64,000 nt of DNA from Neodidymelliopsis sp. IMI 364377. Lineage: Eukaryota > Ascomycota > Dothideomycetes > Pleosporales > Didymellaceae. The translations under genes were made by a program, and so were the position numbers. Where the stretch lies: positions 36,038 to 100,037 of the forward strand of contig JAPEUT010000075.1 of NCBI GenBank assembly GCA_027946375.1. Direction: 5' to 3'. Of this stretch, positions 46,418 through 56,754 are shown one piece after another. The notes beneath the pieces are model-generated. The model ran no database searches and was not told the DNA's origin. It worked only from the letters and a program-made list of their open reading frames with translations. The number at the start of each line of letters is the position of its first letter. Positions within the stretch are counted from its first letter, which is position 1.

Positions 46418-47384
46418 TGTTGGGCCTAACACCTTCACTCATTTCCCCGTTGTATATAGGCGCTCTCTTTCATAGCTCTGATACAACCATGATTCTTCCC
46501 ATCAACTCTACCGCTCAACATGAAGCTTATTATGTGCCTCACTATTTGCAGATGTCATTCAAGCAATGGGAAGAAGCTGGTCTGGGTCACTTCAATTGCG
46601 AAGAAGCTCGTATTTAGTGATGCACTACAATAGCTACCTTCTTGAGTCCTACGACTCTGCGAGGAGCATACCACAGTTGGCAAGAACAGTAGGTATCGTG
46701 CTAGATAGGGCTGTAGTACCTCAGTAATAGCGTGCGCGTCTTACGTCTATGTATAATGTATTATAGTACTCCTCGCACAACAATTGTAAAAGTTCAGATG
46801 GTGGCTGGTGCGGTTCATCACCAAACACGAGCCCTTCGTATATGTAATCCTGGAGATTGTGGCTCAAGGCTGTCCTGGAGGCGGTAAGACTACTAAAAGA
46901 CGGTAACTAAAGTATGAACGCGTTACCCGCGAAGGTCGAAAACATCTTGGCATGCTTCGCAGGACTGCGCCATTTCTTAGTAAAAGAAATTCGGATTGGT
47001 CACTTCTTGTAAAGGCCCGATCTCTGCGGGGTCGACGTATTCTTGGTGCCACATCGTGCGCTGCACTGCCTTGTGAACTGTGTCCCCTACCTAGGTACGC
47101 TTGACTACCTAGGTACTTTAGATTAGTGACCCAGCCAAATAATTTTTCTGACCCAGCTGAATATCTTCCGCCTTTTTTTTTGCCTCAACTTCAGCGGTAC
47201 AGGTTCACTAGAGCTCGCGCTAAGTATGCCCCGCTGTGATGATATAAGTATAGCATGTTTAAAGTGTGGAACTCAACCATCCAAGTACCATGAACCGTTC
47301 TAAAGTTGTGAGTCATCTCATACTTGTTCTTTGGTACTCGCTGTGATAATTCACGGGCTGGGACTTAGTCTGTAGGCCAAAACC
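46418..47384. other. Gene-free stretch in the accessory island
   Basis: No convincing gene. The open frames here are short and carry no motif. TACCTAGGTA-like palindromic bases occur near 47,087-47,114. Confidence 0.45.
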
Positions 47385-47392
47385 TATAAAAG
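47385..47392 (+). promoter_or_regulatory. TATA box upstream of the 126-residue ORF
   Basis: TATAAAAG lies 94 bases before ATG 47486 and is followed by a pyrimidine-rich leader with CTACTACTACAACTACTAC, a textbook fungal core promoter layout. Confidence 0.5.
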
Positions 47393-47485
47393 CCCTCTCG
47401 CTCTCCATCTTCCACTATTACTCCTTCACAACTGTTCTTCCTGTACTACTAAGAATAAGCTATACTACTACAACTACTACTTAGC

Positions 47486-47866
47486 ATGTCTTCGATTACT
47501 ATCCAAGCAATCAATCAACCCTTAGTAACAAGAGCGCCTGCTCTGTTTCTGAATGCATGGAGGCTTTGTCTACTAGGCCGAAGGGGCCTCCAAACAGCCG
47601 CCCAGCAGACGGTGCCAAAATCAGATACCATGCTGCAAAGAACCCGGCCCCGAAGAATGCAGCAGCAGCAGCATCTGGAGCGGATATTTGCCCATCCAGT
47701 ATATCAACAGAACCCAAAAAGGGTAACAGAACTTGTCAACCAGTATCGTCAGACCAGTCGGGCAGAAATCGAAGACAGAACGAACGTAGGCCTTGCCTAT
47801 GCGATCCTCTTTGCTGCCTTCATCAGGGCCTGCATAAGGTATGTTGAAATCTCACGAAGATACTAG
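47486..47866 (+). CDS. Hypothetical orphan protein, 126 residues
   Basis: ATG 47486 to TAG 47864-47866 in one exon. The first third has LFLNAWRLCLLGRRG and a glutamine run (RRMQQQQHLE). The middle, HPVYQQNPKRVTELVNQYRQ, is polar and helical. Near the end LAYAILFAAFIRACIRYVE could be a membrane or amphipathic helix. I recognise no family. The evidence that it is a gene is the TATA box, the leader and the clean ATG. Against it, a second overlapping frame of similar length starts at 47557 and the neighbourhood is decayed. An N-terminal mitochondrial targeting peptide is conceivable (basic, with a few hydrophobics), but this is speculation. Confidence 0.35.
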   Translation: MSSITIQAINQPLVTRAPALFLNAWRLCLLGRRGLQTAAQQTVPKSDTMLQRTRPRRMQQQQHLERIFAHPVYQQNPKRVTELVNQYRQTSRAEIEDRTNVGLAYAILFAAFIRACIRYVEISRRY

Positions 47867-47879
47867 TAGAAAAAGTAGC

Positions 47880-48342
47880 TAATTTTGAGATTCCAGATCA
47901 GAGGACAAGTCCTGTCCTAAAGAGGACAATGCGCAAGAGGAAATCTTCGCACCAGATAAGAATAGTAAGCCTCTAAACTGAAATGCAGGAGAACTAGGTA
48001 CTAACATTATATCTAGCAGAGGAGAACGTATTTGATAAGCTCTTCTAGCTTAGAAATTGTTAAGAGAGCGGATTCCTTGTTATTATAGGTGTTAATACTT
48101 TAATTTAATTGTTATGTGTAATCTCTCAAACAAAGTAATCCGCATCCTGAACATACCATTTAATCCATCCTACTTCCTCACCTTACCTCTACCTCTACCC
48201 ACTATAGCATATAATTGACCCCGTTAATTAACAACATTAATCTATTAATTGTTTGCGAGTTCTTTGCTTAACGCGTCTATATTGTTGATATTGTTTTTAG
48301 ATTGCTTATAGCAAGGCAAACACTATTTTGCCAAATATTGTA
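47880..48342. other. AT-rich segment abutting DUF7580 copy B
   Basis: Markedly richer in A/T than its neighbours, with runs such as TTAATTAACAACATTAATCT, and no open frame of note. It includes the short inverted-repeat element at 48068-48143. Its right end coincides with the place where the copy B protein loses similarity to copy A. Confidence 0.6.
48068..48143. repeat. 76-bp segment with imperfect terminal inverted repeats
   Basis: The left end GCGGATTCCTTGTT pairs with the right end AACAAAGTAATCCGC (reverse complement GCGGATTACTTTGTT) with a small internal mismatch. The interior is AT-rich and noncoding. I see no clear target-site duplication. It could be a solo MITE-like remnant. Confidence 0.45.
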
Positions 48343-50086
48343 TTATCCTATAGGAGCAGAATAATAAAAATAATCTAACAATTTGTTACACCCTTTACCT
48401 GTTCGGTCGAAATCGCATCGAATACAACGTCGCACCACATCAGCGTACTGCTTGCCAGCCTCAAACGGCAGATCTGCCCTCAATAATCGCTCTGCAGTGC
48501 ACCAGGCCACCCCTGGCGTGCCCTGACAATCGCGGTCGGCGTTTTTGACAAGCTGCTCTATCGGCTTGCCGTACCAGAGCTCGATGAGCAGTATACCCAG
48601 AGCAAATAGCGTCTGGTTGCGAATAATACTGTAGCTTTGTTGCGTTGGACTAACGCGACCGGTGACAGTAGGCTCTAATTTCCGGTACACGAATGGTTGT
48701 TTCGAGATGTCTGCAGGGGAGTTTCCCGGCCGTTGAATGAAGTGAACATCCTTGAGATTCCATGTCTCGTCAAGCCATGGTGTCTTATAGAGTTGCAGCA
48801 TGCTTGAAGCCAGATACACTGCGATGCGCAACTTATCGGTCTGCGTCAATGATATATTGACAACAGCTTGCTCTGTGAGCACTTGTCCTAGTGAATAGGA
48901 CGACCAAGGCTGCTGCACTGCATCGCTCAGGCACTGAAGCGGGTAGATCCCCTGTTTCCGATCCAAGCTATCGAGCAGGTAACCGGCGCAAGGGTTTGTT
49001 GTCGAGTAACACGACTGCTGGACTGTTTGACATAGGTCATGTATCTGTGATAAGCTGGGAAAAGTACTCAGTGAACGGTACCGTTGGCTTATGGTGATAG
49101 TAGAACTGCCAGGCGATGGACTCTGTTGCGTGGCGGGATCAAGTTGGCCGAATTGTACGCGTTTGCGGGGAGCCGAAAGCATGCTGGCACTTGGTACATG
49201 AGAAGTAAGAGGTACGCGCTTCGGTTCATCGACAATACACCTGATCTCTGCCTCTTTCCACTTCTCATTCGAAGCGTGAGTAAAAACCACGCGGTATGTT
49301 AATTCAGGCAGATCTTCCTGTCTAACTGTCTTGTTTCTGTTTTCGAGGCGTAGATTGACGGCATGGTTTGCGCAGCCACTTGAACAATGTATCCCCGATC
49401 TCAGTGTATGGTAAAAATCACGCGCATAATTCTGCAGTGCTTTGAAGTTCGGATACTTCATGGTCTTGCCTCCGGTTCGTGTCGATTCCAGATCGAGCGA
49501 CTGCTTCGTCAGCCTCGTCAAGTTTTGGTTACGGTTCCGGAGATGTTCTATCTGCTCTGCGTACTCAGACTGGTTGAGTCTGAATTTCAAACGTTTGTAT
49601 TCATGCTTGAAAGATTTTGGATCGGTAAATTGAGGCTACTTCGTCGTTAGCAACCATCGGGCAGGAACGAATTTAGCGCGCGGGCGCCAATCAACGTACT
49701 TTCCCATCATCGTCCAACGCTAATTTTTTCATCATCCTCGCCAATGCCGACCTCATGGCTTGTACATTGTCGAAGTAGACATCGTGTGCTTCACTCAGCC
49801 TCTCCTTCAAATCATCGTTCAGCTGCGTATCTCGCCAGGCATCGCTTCCAGGATTATTCACAAGCCCAGCCATGTGCTCGGTACGCACAATTCCTGTAAG
49901 AAGCTGTTCAAGAGTATTGAGATAGATCCGATGCTCTGTCTTAACTTGGAGGATCACCGATCTCAACTCTGTTTTGTAGCGCCAGAACCGCTTGGCTGTG
50001 TTGATGCCTTGCGCGTAATGCTCGAGAGCGGCAATGACCAGTGGTAGAGCCCCCAACACGACACCAGCGACTTCGAGTCCAGACAT
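48343..50086 (-). CDS. DUF7580-type protein, copy B, altered C-terminus
   Basis: Exons 50086-49700 and 49635-48343 encode 559 residues; the 64-nt intron is at the same phase-0 position as in copy A (after DGK, before PQF). The start is the ATG of MSGLEVAGVVLGALPLVIAA; the frame stays open upstream but from a TTG. NTLEQLLTGIV, LRIAVYLASSMLQLYKTPW, DVHFIQRPG, RNQTLFALGILLIELWYGK and YADVVRRCIRCDF correspond one by one to copy A, at roughly half identity by eye. After CDFDRTG the similarity stops abruptly. Copy A goes on for about 35 residues (LADENFQHVVYEGVLEKLEE), whereas copy B reads about 17 unrelated residues into the AT-rich segment and ends. This looks like C-terminal replacement by inserted or rearranged DNA. 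Whether the product is functional is open. Confidence 0.78.
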
Positions 50087-50495
50087 GAGGGATAGTGAAC
50101 GAATATAGCTGTGTTGTTTTTTGCGTAGCCTCAATGAATTGGAAGAGCTCACTTTCGACAACCGGGGATCCTGGAAATTCCAGCGAAAGGCCGTGAAAAG
50201 GTGATGAAGCCATCAATGCGGCACGTGTGCGGGCAACCTGCATAAGCGCTCCTCAGTCTGATGACATGGCATCGACAACCCTACATCATCCCTCAGTCCT
50301 TCTAAGAGAGGTTGAATCACTCATCTCGAATACTCAACCCAGTTTCGTGGCACGTTACCTCATCATCGCTTCTCACCAACGACCCTGCTCAAGCACCATT
50401 CTCCCTCTCGTCAGGTCAGACTCCCGGCTAACGACGAGACCGATCAACTGCAGGAAACTGGTGTAAACCTTCAGCTAAAAGTAGAGGAAAGCAGC
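50087..50495. promoter_or_regulatory. Bidirectional promoter of pair B
   Basis: 409 bases between divergent ATGs of copy B genes, a layout equal to pair A. No conserved block shared with the pair A promoter is obvious by eye. Confidence 0.45.
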
Positions 50496-52960
50496 ATGGA
50501 ATCGAAAAACGTCGACAACTCCATCATAGCGAGCCACGTGCTTGCATGCTTGGAGAGGTTGGGACAGGCCGTCGTTAGCTTCAGAGAAGCCAATGTTAAT
50601 ACCCAGCAAAAGCTTCAACATGGCTCCATACTGGATCAGGCTGGACGATTTCGACTGTGGTCCAGTAATATTGGAGCTCATAAATATGGGAGAAGCTCGC
50701 TCGACTATCGACTTCGTGAAGCATCCCACATACAGGGACAGGTTGTCGAGCTTCTGCAGAAACTTGCCGAAGTCTTAGATGAGACGATAGAACTCACGTC
50801 CGGGAAGCGAAAACCCTGGGAAGATTTTTCGGATTCGGAAAGCGACCTCTCTGAGGACGAAGGTCACGCACGGCCAGTACCAGAACTTGAGCAACTTGTT
50901 TCGAACATGGCTGCGATCAACACTTGTCTAATGCGCCTGTCCATTGTAATCAGAAATCCGGCGCCTCATGATCAGTTCAAAAAGTCGATATTGATAGACA
51001 TGTCACATTACGAGACTTTCGACGTCGACCACGTACGCGGAAAATTCCCACAAGCCAGAGAGTACCTGGTACGTCGTTTTGGTCAAGGCATATATCGTCG
51101 GAGACAGTACCTACGATATCGTGCGGAACATCGCAATAAGCTCGAACATGGCATCGCACAGGCAGATGAAGGTCCTGCCTCACAGCATGTAACGACTGAT
51201 GTTATTGCGCCTACCACAAAGATCCAATCCACTGTAGCGTCGTCCATACCGTCAGTGCTCAAGTTAATGAGCTCCACTCCTATCGAGATCGAGACGAGCC
51301 TCTATGAGGATGCACTATCGCAGACATCTTATGCATCTTCTATGCAAAATGCAGCCAAGCTGCGTCCCCCCACCGTTACCACTTAGTGGCCAAGATGGCA
51401 GTCCCTTCGAATGCATACTCTGCTTTCGGTTCATGTCTGCCAAAGACACTGTCGCGTGGCACAAGCATGTCTATCGAGACCTTCAACCTTATGTAAGTCA
51501 GATCAGATTGTGAAGCTGCGACCATTTCTGACTTCCAGAAGATGTGTACATTTCAGGACTGTCGACTTGCTGACCACATGTATGAGTCACAATCCGAGTG
51601 GTTCAATCACGAAATGATTGAGCATCGAAAACATTGGGAGTGTCTGGAAGGCTGCAAACAAAAGTTCGATTCGGCTGAGACATTTCGCCTGCATCTCAGA
51701 AGTCAGCACTCCAATATTCCTAGTGACGAGCGCTTGAGAGATTTCATAAGTGCCTGCGAAAGACGACCTCCCATGGACACTGAGGTTAGCTGTGTACTTT
51801 GTAGCGCGAAGCTTCCCTCATTGGCGCAACTTCGTCGCCATCTTGGAAAACACCAACAGGAGCTCTCACTTTATGCCATCCCGCCTCATGTAAAGAGGGA
51901 TGACCTCGAAAGCGATGAAGGAAGCTTGGCAACCGGTGATTCGCGATCGAAGCCAAGCACTTTGGCTCATGAGGATAGCCCCATACCAACAGAAATAGCC
52001 TGTCAATCTTGCGAAAAAACTTTCACCGGCGACGAATGGGATTCTTTGGAGGCTTTGAGAGTTCACATGACTGAAGATCATGTAGAAAGCGCTCCTTCGG
52101 ATCTGAATCTGGAAACCACGCGGGACTCGTTGGAGCAACGTCCGCGACAAGAGGTGTCTCAAACTCAGAGAGATTGGCACCCTGCCTGGATATGGAGCGC
52201 AGAGTACAACGATTACTACTATGTCAGTTTTGACAACGTAGGCCAGCCTGTCTACAACTGGTCTAAAGCAGTGCCTTACACTTCCAAGTCAGAGGAGGGT
52301 GAGATTACGGCAAAAACGTCAGATTCAGAGGCCATTACGGTTCCACCTGTTCCTCAGGATATTCGTCAAGGGATTACAAACCCCTTTGCAGGGAGCCCAG
52401 AGGAAGAACGGTACGACAACTTGGACCCATCGTATCACATGCGGAGAGGAGCTGAAGCGAGAATCTTTTTCAGGGTAGGGCGGGTATTCTCTCTGCTCTA
52501 CGTCGAAGCTGCCGGATTAGATGCACCGATTGAACCGCACGCGGAAGCGTTCACGGTCGTTCGTCTTAGCGGAAGAACTTATACTCAACTCCGTCGCTTC
52601 GTTGTGGTTTCAGTATGTAGGGGATTCGTCCACGCTTGTGCGATATCTACCTACAGGAATCAGGGTACCTTCGCGCGTGGCTGCGACCCATCTGAGCACG
52701 CGATGGTCTATAACACTGGCATAGATCCCGAAACGTGTTATTTGGCGAGTGAGCGCGAACACGGATTGACGAAAGAACCCATCGAAGTGATGGCAGCAGA
52801 TTCGAGTTCTTACCTTGTAAAAGAATCTCGTATCCGCTTTGGTAAGATATACTCAATTGAGATGAACGTCAAGGTCAAAGATCTCGGTCTCGTTGTGGAC
52901 GAACACCTTAGCATACTAGTGGATCACTGGAACTACGAGAACGTTCATCACGTTGACTGA
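50496..52960 (+). pseudogene. Multi-C2H2 protein, copy B, with DUF6590-like domain; frameshifted
   Basis: Exon 1 starts at ATG 50496 with the same module as copy A: GRFRLWSSNIGAH, SSLDYRLREASHIQGQVVEL, VIRNPAPHDQF, then SQTSYASSM. At 51366-51371 a run of six C replaces the five C of copy A (40274-40278); the frame then meets TAG at 51384-51386. One frame over, the protein continues with GSPFECILCFRFMS and HKHVYRDLQPY up to the donor at 51493, exactly as in copy A. After the 46-nt intron come CTFQDC, WECLEGCKQKFDS, CVLCSAKLPSLAQLRRHLGK with H, and CQSCEKTF. A C-terminal domain follows with LDPSYHMRRGAEARIFFRVG, RVFSLLYVEAAG, RRFVVVSVCRGFVHACAIST and RFGKIYSIEMNVKVKDLG, which I match from memory to DUF6590. 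The acceptor is a tandem CAGAAG. The gene is broken unless the extra C is a sequencing error. Confidence 0.78.
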
Positions 52961-53374
52961 ACATGCTCCAGCCAATATAAAGCGAAGGATCCAGCTGCTG
53001 TTGCGAAGCGGAACTTTGGCGAATAGTGCATTCTTTGATGTTGGAAGGGAGGAGTTGGCGAGCACGAGTGAAAAGAGTTTAATGTACGTGGACTATGACT
53101 AGCGGCAGGCTACAGTGATAGCCTATGCTTGCAAGCAACGTCAGTCTTGTGGTCGGAAACTTTGTATTTAGTGCCGCCAAGCTTGCGGAGACATAGTTGG
53201 ATGTCTCCGAGGTCGTTGTGTATTTGATCAGTAGAACTCTGTCAAGTCAATCCTGATGTATATATACCTGTACTTCAATGCATGCACGTCCTCAAAGCCA
53301 TTCAAGATGAGCCAGTAGCACAAGGTCGTATCGTGTTGCACATCACCTACACCTACCCCACCTTCACCACCAAG
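52961..53374. other. Intergenic region, right border of the accessory island
   Basis: No gene is seen. TATATATACC lies near 53262, close before an alternative upstream ATG at 53282 of the next gene. Confidence 0.45.
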
Positions 53375-53903
53375 ATGAGTAACAGCAACGAGAGCAACAG
53401 CTCAGGTCCACCTCCATTACCTACCTTCGACGCGTCAAACGTCCGAAGCTACCCTGCTAGCTGCCACTGCGGTACCATTTCTTATATTGTAACCCTCTCG
53501 CCGCCGCTTCCGGAATGGAAAGTCGTGTCCTGCAACTGCTCTATCTGCTCGCGCAATGGGTACTACCTTGTGTATCCGTCGCGTGAGCAGCTTCATATAA
53601 TCAGCGGTGAAGAAGAACTAAAGAGCTATTCATTTGGACCAAAGAGGAATTTGCACATGTTTTGTGGAAAATGTGGCAGCAGTGTGTTTTTCGATCCTAG
53701 GATGAAGGAGTTTGGTGAGGGAGAAGGGCTAGATTTGTTGGGCATCAACGTGAGTTTTGTTGGCTTTATGGAGAACATCCTCGCATGACATAGATATGAG
53801 AGCTAATGGTGGCCAGGTCCGCATGTTCCATGGTGTGAAGCTCGAAGAGCTGAATGTTGTGCACGTTGACAACCGTTCGAAGGACAAGGAGAATTTAAGG
53901 TAG
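53375..53903 (+). CDS. GFA/CENP-V family zinc-binding protein
   Basis: Exons 53375-53749 and 53817-53903 encode 153 residues; the 67-nt intron is phase 0 with branch AGCTAATG. All seven cysteines of the family are present: C30-x-C32 (SCHCGT), C53-x-C55-x2-C58 (CNCSIC) and C97-x2-C100 (CGKCGS). Members bind two zinc ions; some assist formaldehyde-glutathione chemistry, but most fungal members have unknown substrates. The start at 53375 (CAAGATGAGT) is preferred because the family begins shortly before the first CxC. An upstream in-frame ATG at 53282 would add 31 residues of poor quality directly after a TATA-like stretch. The C-terminus VRMFHGVKLEELNVVHVDNR fits the last strands of the fold. 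Confidence 0.87.
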
Positions 53904-54118
53904 TCCTACAGCTGTGTGCTAGAAGCGAATTGTCTGAATATGGTAGCCCTTTTGATTCGAAGTTGTAGAGACAGAATGATGGAGAAGCTGGTTGTCGAGG
54001 TGTAAATCCAGGTGCTCCAATCGCCAAGCCAGGCTAGTGTTGAGCCTCGGTGAATCTTTTGAGCTTCACATCCAAACCATCTCAACACCATATTCTTAGT
54101 GCAGCGCAATTGTACATA

Positions 54119-55070
54119 ATGTTTCGCGCGCGCCATTTCCTTCATCGTACGCCTTTCAATGTAGCCATCCGATCCTCCCGGAGCTCGCGCACGCTCCTCG
54201 CACCTCTCGAGCTCCCTCTGCAATCGAAGTTCCGGTGGTCTTACCTCTGGTATGCCAGCATCCTCGCTCTAGGGATATCCACAGGTCTCGGCGCCCGACA
54301 CTTTGCTGCACCTCTTGGCCTGCCTGAACCTGGGTCGCGCGACGATGCGCTCATATTGCAGTCACTGAATGCCGATATCGATAAGCTCGACATCGTGAAG
54401 GACTTGCGCAAGCAGAGCTACAGCGTGCACTCAGATGTACCTTTGACGAGTGCAGCAGGTGTGGAAGCACCGAAGGCATGGCTGGAAATCAATGATGATG
54501 CGCAGAAGACAGGGCTGCTGGGTGCTATGAGTGGGACAAGAGGGTTAGGAGTGCAGAGAGCATTCTGGAATGCCGACACAAAAGAAATGGTTGCTGTGGT
54601 TTGGATAGGGGGAGGACTCTCTGGGTGGCCTAGTGTTGCGCATGGTGGTGCAATTGCGACCATCTTCGAAGAGGCAATGGCAAGGATGGTGAAGGGACCC
54701 AGTGGAAATATTGGTATGTGCCTGACCTCTAGGGAAGAAGTTTACTTTTCTGATTTGAGATGCAGACCAGGTTCATCGTCCCACTTCACTTAAGGTGACA
54801 TACGCAAAGCCCACGTACAGCCTTGACTTCTACGTCTTGCGCGCCTCGTTCACGAAGCCGGAGCTACCCCAGACCATGCCCGTACCAGAACCGGAAGCCG
54901 AGCCTACAAAGTCATGGCTATCCTGGCTTTCTCCGCAGAAGGATTTGACAAAGAAGTCTGATCCTGAGCCAAGACCCGCAACCGAGATCATTGGAACACT
55001 CGAGAGTGTGAAGGGAGACCTTTGTGTCAAAGCCAAGGGTACATTTGCTGCGGCTGGATCTTCAACATGA
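54119..55070 (+). CDS. Hotdog-fold thioesterase-like protein, probably mitochondrial
   Basis: Exons 54119-54713 and 54766-55070 encode 299 residues; the intron splits a GAC codon. The start is Arg/Ser-rich (MFRARHFLHRTPFNVAIRSS), as in mitochondrial presequences. A membrane helix, YLWYASILALGISTGLG, follows. The hotdog core is recognisable in FWNADTKEMVAVVWIGGGLS, then GWPSVAHGGAIATIFEEAMA (the central helix with HGG) and, after the intron, VHRPTSLKVTYAKPTYSLDF. Proteins with this pattern are PaaI/THEM4-like acyl-CoA thioesterases; the substrate cannot be told. A Pro/Glu/Lys-rich insertion (PVPEPEAEPTKSWLSWLSPQ) between late strands is unusual for the family. The start is the first ATG before the presequence-like region; the frame is open upstream without better ATG. 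Confidence 0.78.
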
Positions 55071-56500
55071 GAAGGGTTCGTTTGTGCAATATGACGTAAA
55101 TTTTGTGACAGGCCCTGTAACTTGGGGCAGATCTGGAGCACCATGACAAGTGGATCCTGACTGTTACGATTCTGTAAACTTGGTAGCAACCAGGGCATCC
55201 TTCGCCGGAGAACATCGCGGCATTATCGATGTGAGCTTTGGGGCGTTCATCAGGCCAACAACGACTGTGGAGTCAAAGACAGTACGTGATGGGTGTGGTG
55301 TTTGCTGTCTTGGTGTTGACGTCTCAATCGTGTCTGCGCTAAGCAGTGACAGGTGGAGGCCGCTTCGGCAAGAGGCTCTGCGATCCATTCTTTGTCGTGG
55401 ACGGCGCGCTGCAAGCTCCCAGACCAACTCGTCGCAGCCACACCAAGGTCTGGAACAGTATCAGCACTAGGACCTGGACCACTCATTACAACGAAATTAG
55501 CACCAACGGCTCTCTATGGAAACTCATTAAACAACGAGAAACATCCGGTAGATTCTGCATCATGACAAGTACCGTGAGATTACACGAGAATAGCTGCCCT
55601 GTTTTGCGCGTCTACCTTGTTTTTGCATCCTTGTCCAGTGGCGTCACTCAAATCGGCTCGATCCAGAGCGTTGGATCGTAGAGACTTTTGCTGAAGCCAC
55701 AGCTACGTCAGAAGATACGACCGCTTTGGGACATGCGCGATGCAGCGTGCCAGATATGAACACAGAGTTTGCTTGGTGCGGTCATGAAAACGCTCGATTG
55801 CGGAGAACAAGCTCGGCCGATACGACGCAGGTGGTGTGGCTGCACCGTTGGTTGGTAGGATAAGGCTCACGACGCGCAACGGCTGGCTATCATTACACCC
55901 CAAATGAAAGCTCGGGAGATGATCTCTTCGGAAGAGTTTCCAAGAGGCTGGCGGTGTTACAGAAAAGATTGTCGATGGGGGCGTTCCAGCCACAGCGTGT
56001 GCAGATTAGTGCAGTATCGGGAGGTCTCACGCTGCGTATGACGGCATGCGAGAAAATAAGCATGTGGCTTATGACTCTCCAAACGCGGGAAAAACAAGGC
56101 TCAACCCTGCTTACTGCACTGTATTGAGATGTTCTCTGCTGATCGGCCCCGTTTCGGGATTGCTAGTAACGTCAGTCGAGAGATCAGGTTTCTTTGGCGA
56201 GCATGGGCGTGTGCTGTTTGCAGTCACGCTGCAGGCCTGAACTGTAGGAAATTGGCATGCACGGCGCGTGCGGTGAGGTGAGGTGAGCAAGGGCATGACG
56301 TCAATTCCAAGCGCAAGGGAAGGCCTGACTTGTTATAAGTGAGGAAGCTGCTTTGTTTGTGCTTTCATTCCTCAAGCAAATCCTAAACCACTACTACAAC
56401 AACACCCTCCTCGCAAACGAACTTCTTCTACCACCACATTCGAAGTCAAACCCGACATAAACAACACCACTTATCGAACAAACACACCACACCAGCAAAC
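55071..56500. other. 1.4 kb gene-free region
   Basis: Open frames overlap in several phases near 55,150-55,690 without motif or splice logic. The last 150 bases before 56,501 are A/C-rich (ACAACAACACC-type), a typical fungal leader of a highly expressed gene. Confidence 0.5.
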
Positions 56501-56754
56501 ATGGGTGCCGTAGTTTCTTGCGTATGTTCACTCATACTCCTGCTACTCAACTCTTCCTAACAATATCGCAGATCAAGTCCATCTTCCGTACGATCGGCAA
56601 CTGCATCATGGCCATCGTCAACGCCATTGCAGCCGGACTGAAGGCCATCATCAACGCCATTGTCTCGCTCTTCGGCATTATCATCTCCTGCCTGACCTGC
56701 GGACGTGGTGGCGGTGGCCGAAGGACTCGTACCACACACACGAGTAGAGTCTAA
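56501..56754 (+). CDS. Small conserved membrane-associated protein, 67 residues
   Basis: Exons 56501-56521 and 56572-56754 are joined by a 50-nt intron (GTATGT, branch TTCCTAAC, CGCAG) after the seventh codon. The protein begins MGAVVSC, an N-myristoylation context (Met-Gly-x-x-x-Ser) with a cysteine beside it that could be palmitoylated. It continues IKSIFRTIGNCIMAIVNAIA and LKAIINAIVSLFGIIISCLT, two hydrophobic helices, and ends CGRGGGGRRTRTTHTSRV, a basic tail. Similar small proteins occur widely in Pezizomycotina without assigned function. The long A/C-rich leader suggests strong expression. The lipidation call is a motif inference. Because the first exon is only 21 nt, gene finders may miss it. 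Confidence 0.78.

Noticed and set aside
51304..51513. Short plus-strand frame treated as its own gene
   Set aside because: It is the continuation of C2H2 copy B in the shifted frame, not a separate gene.
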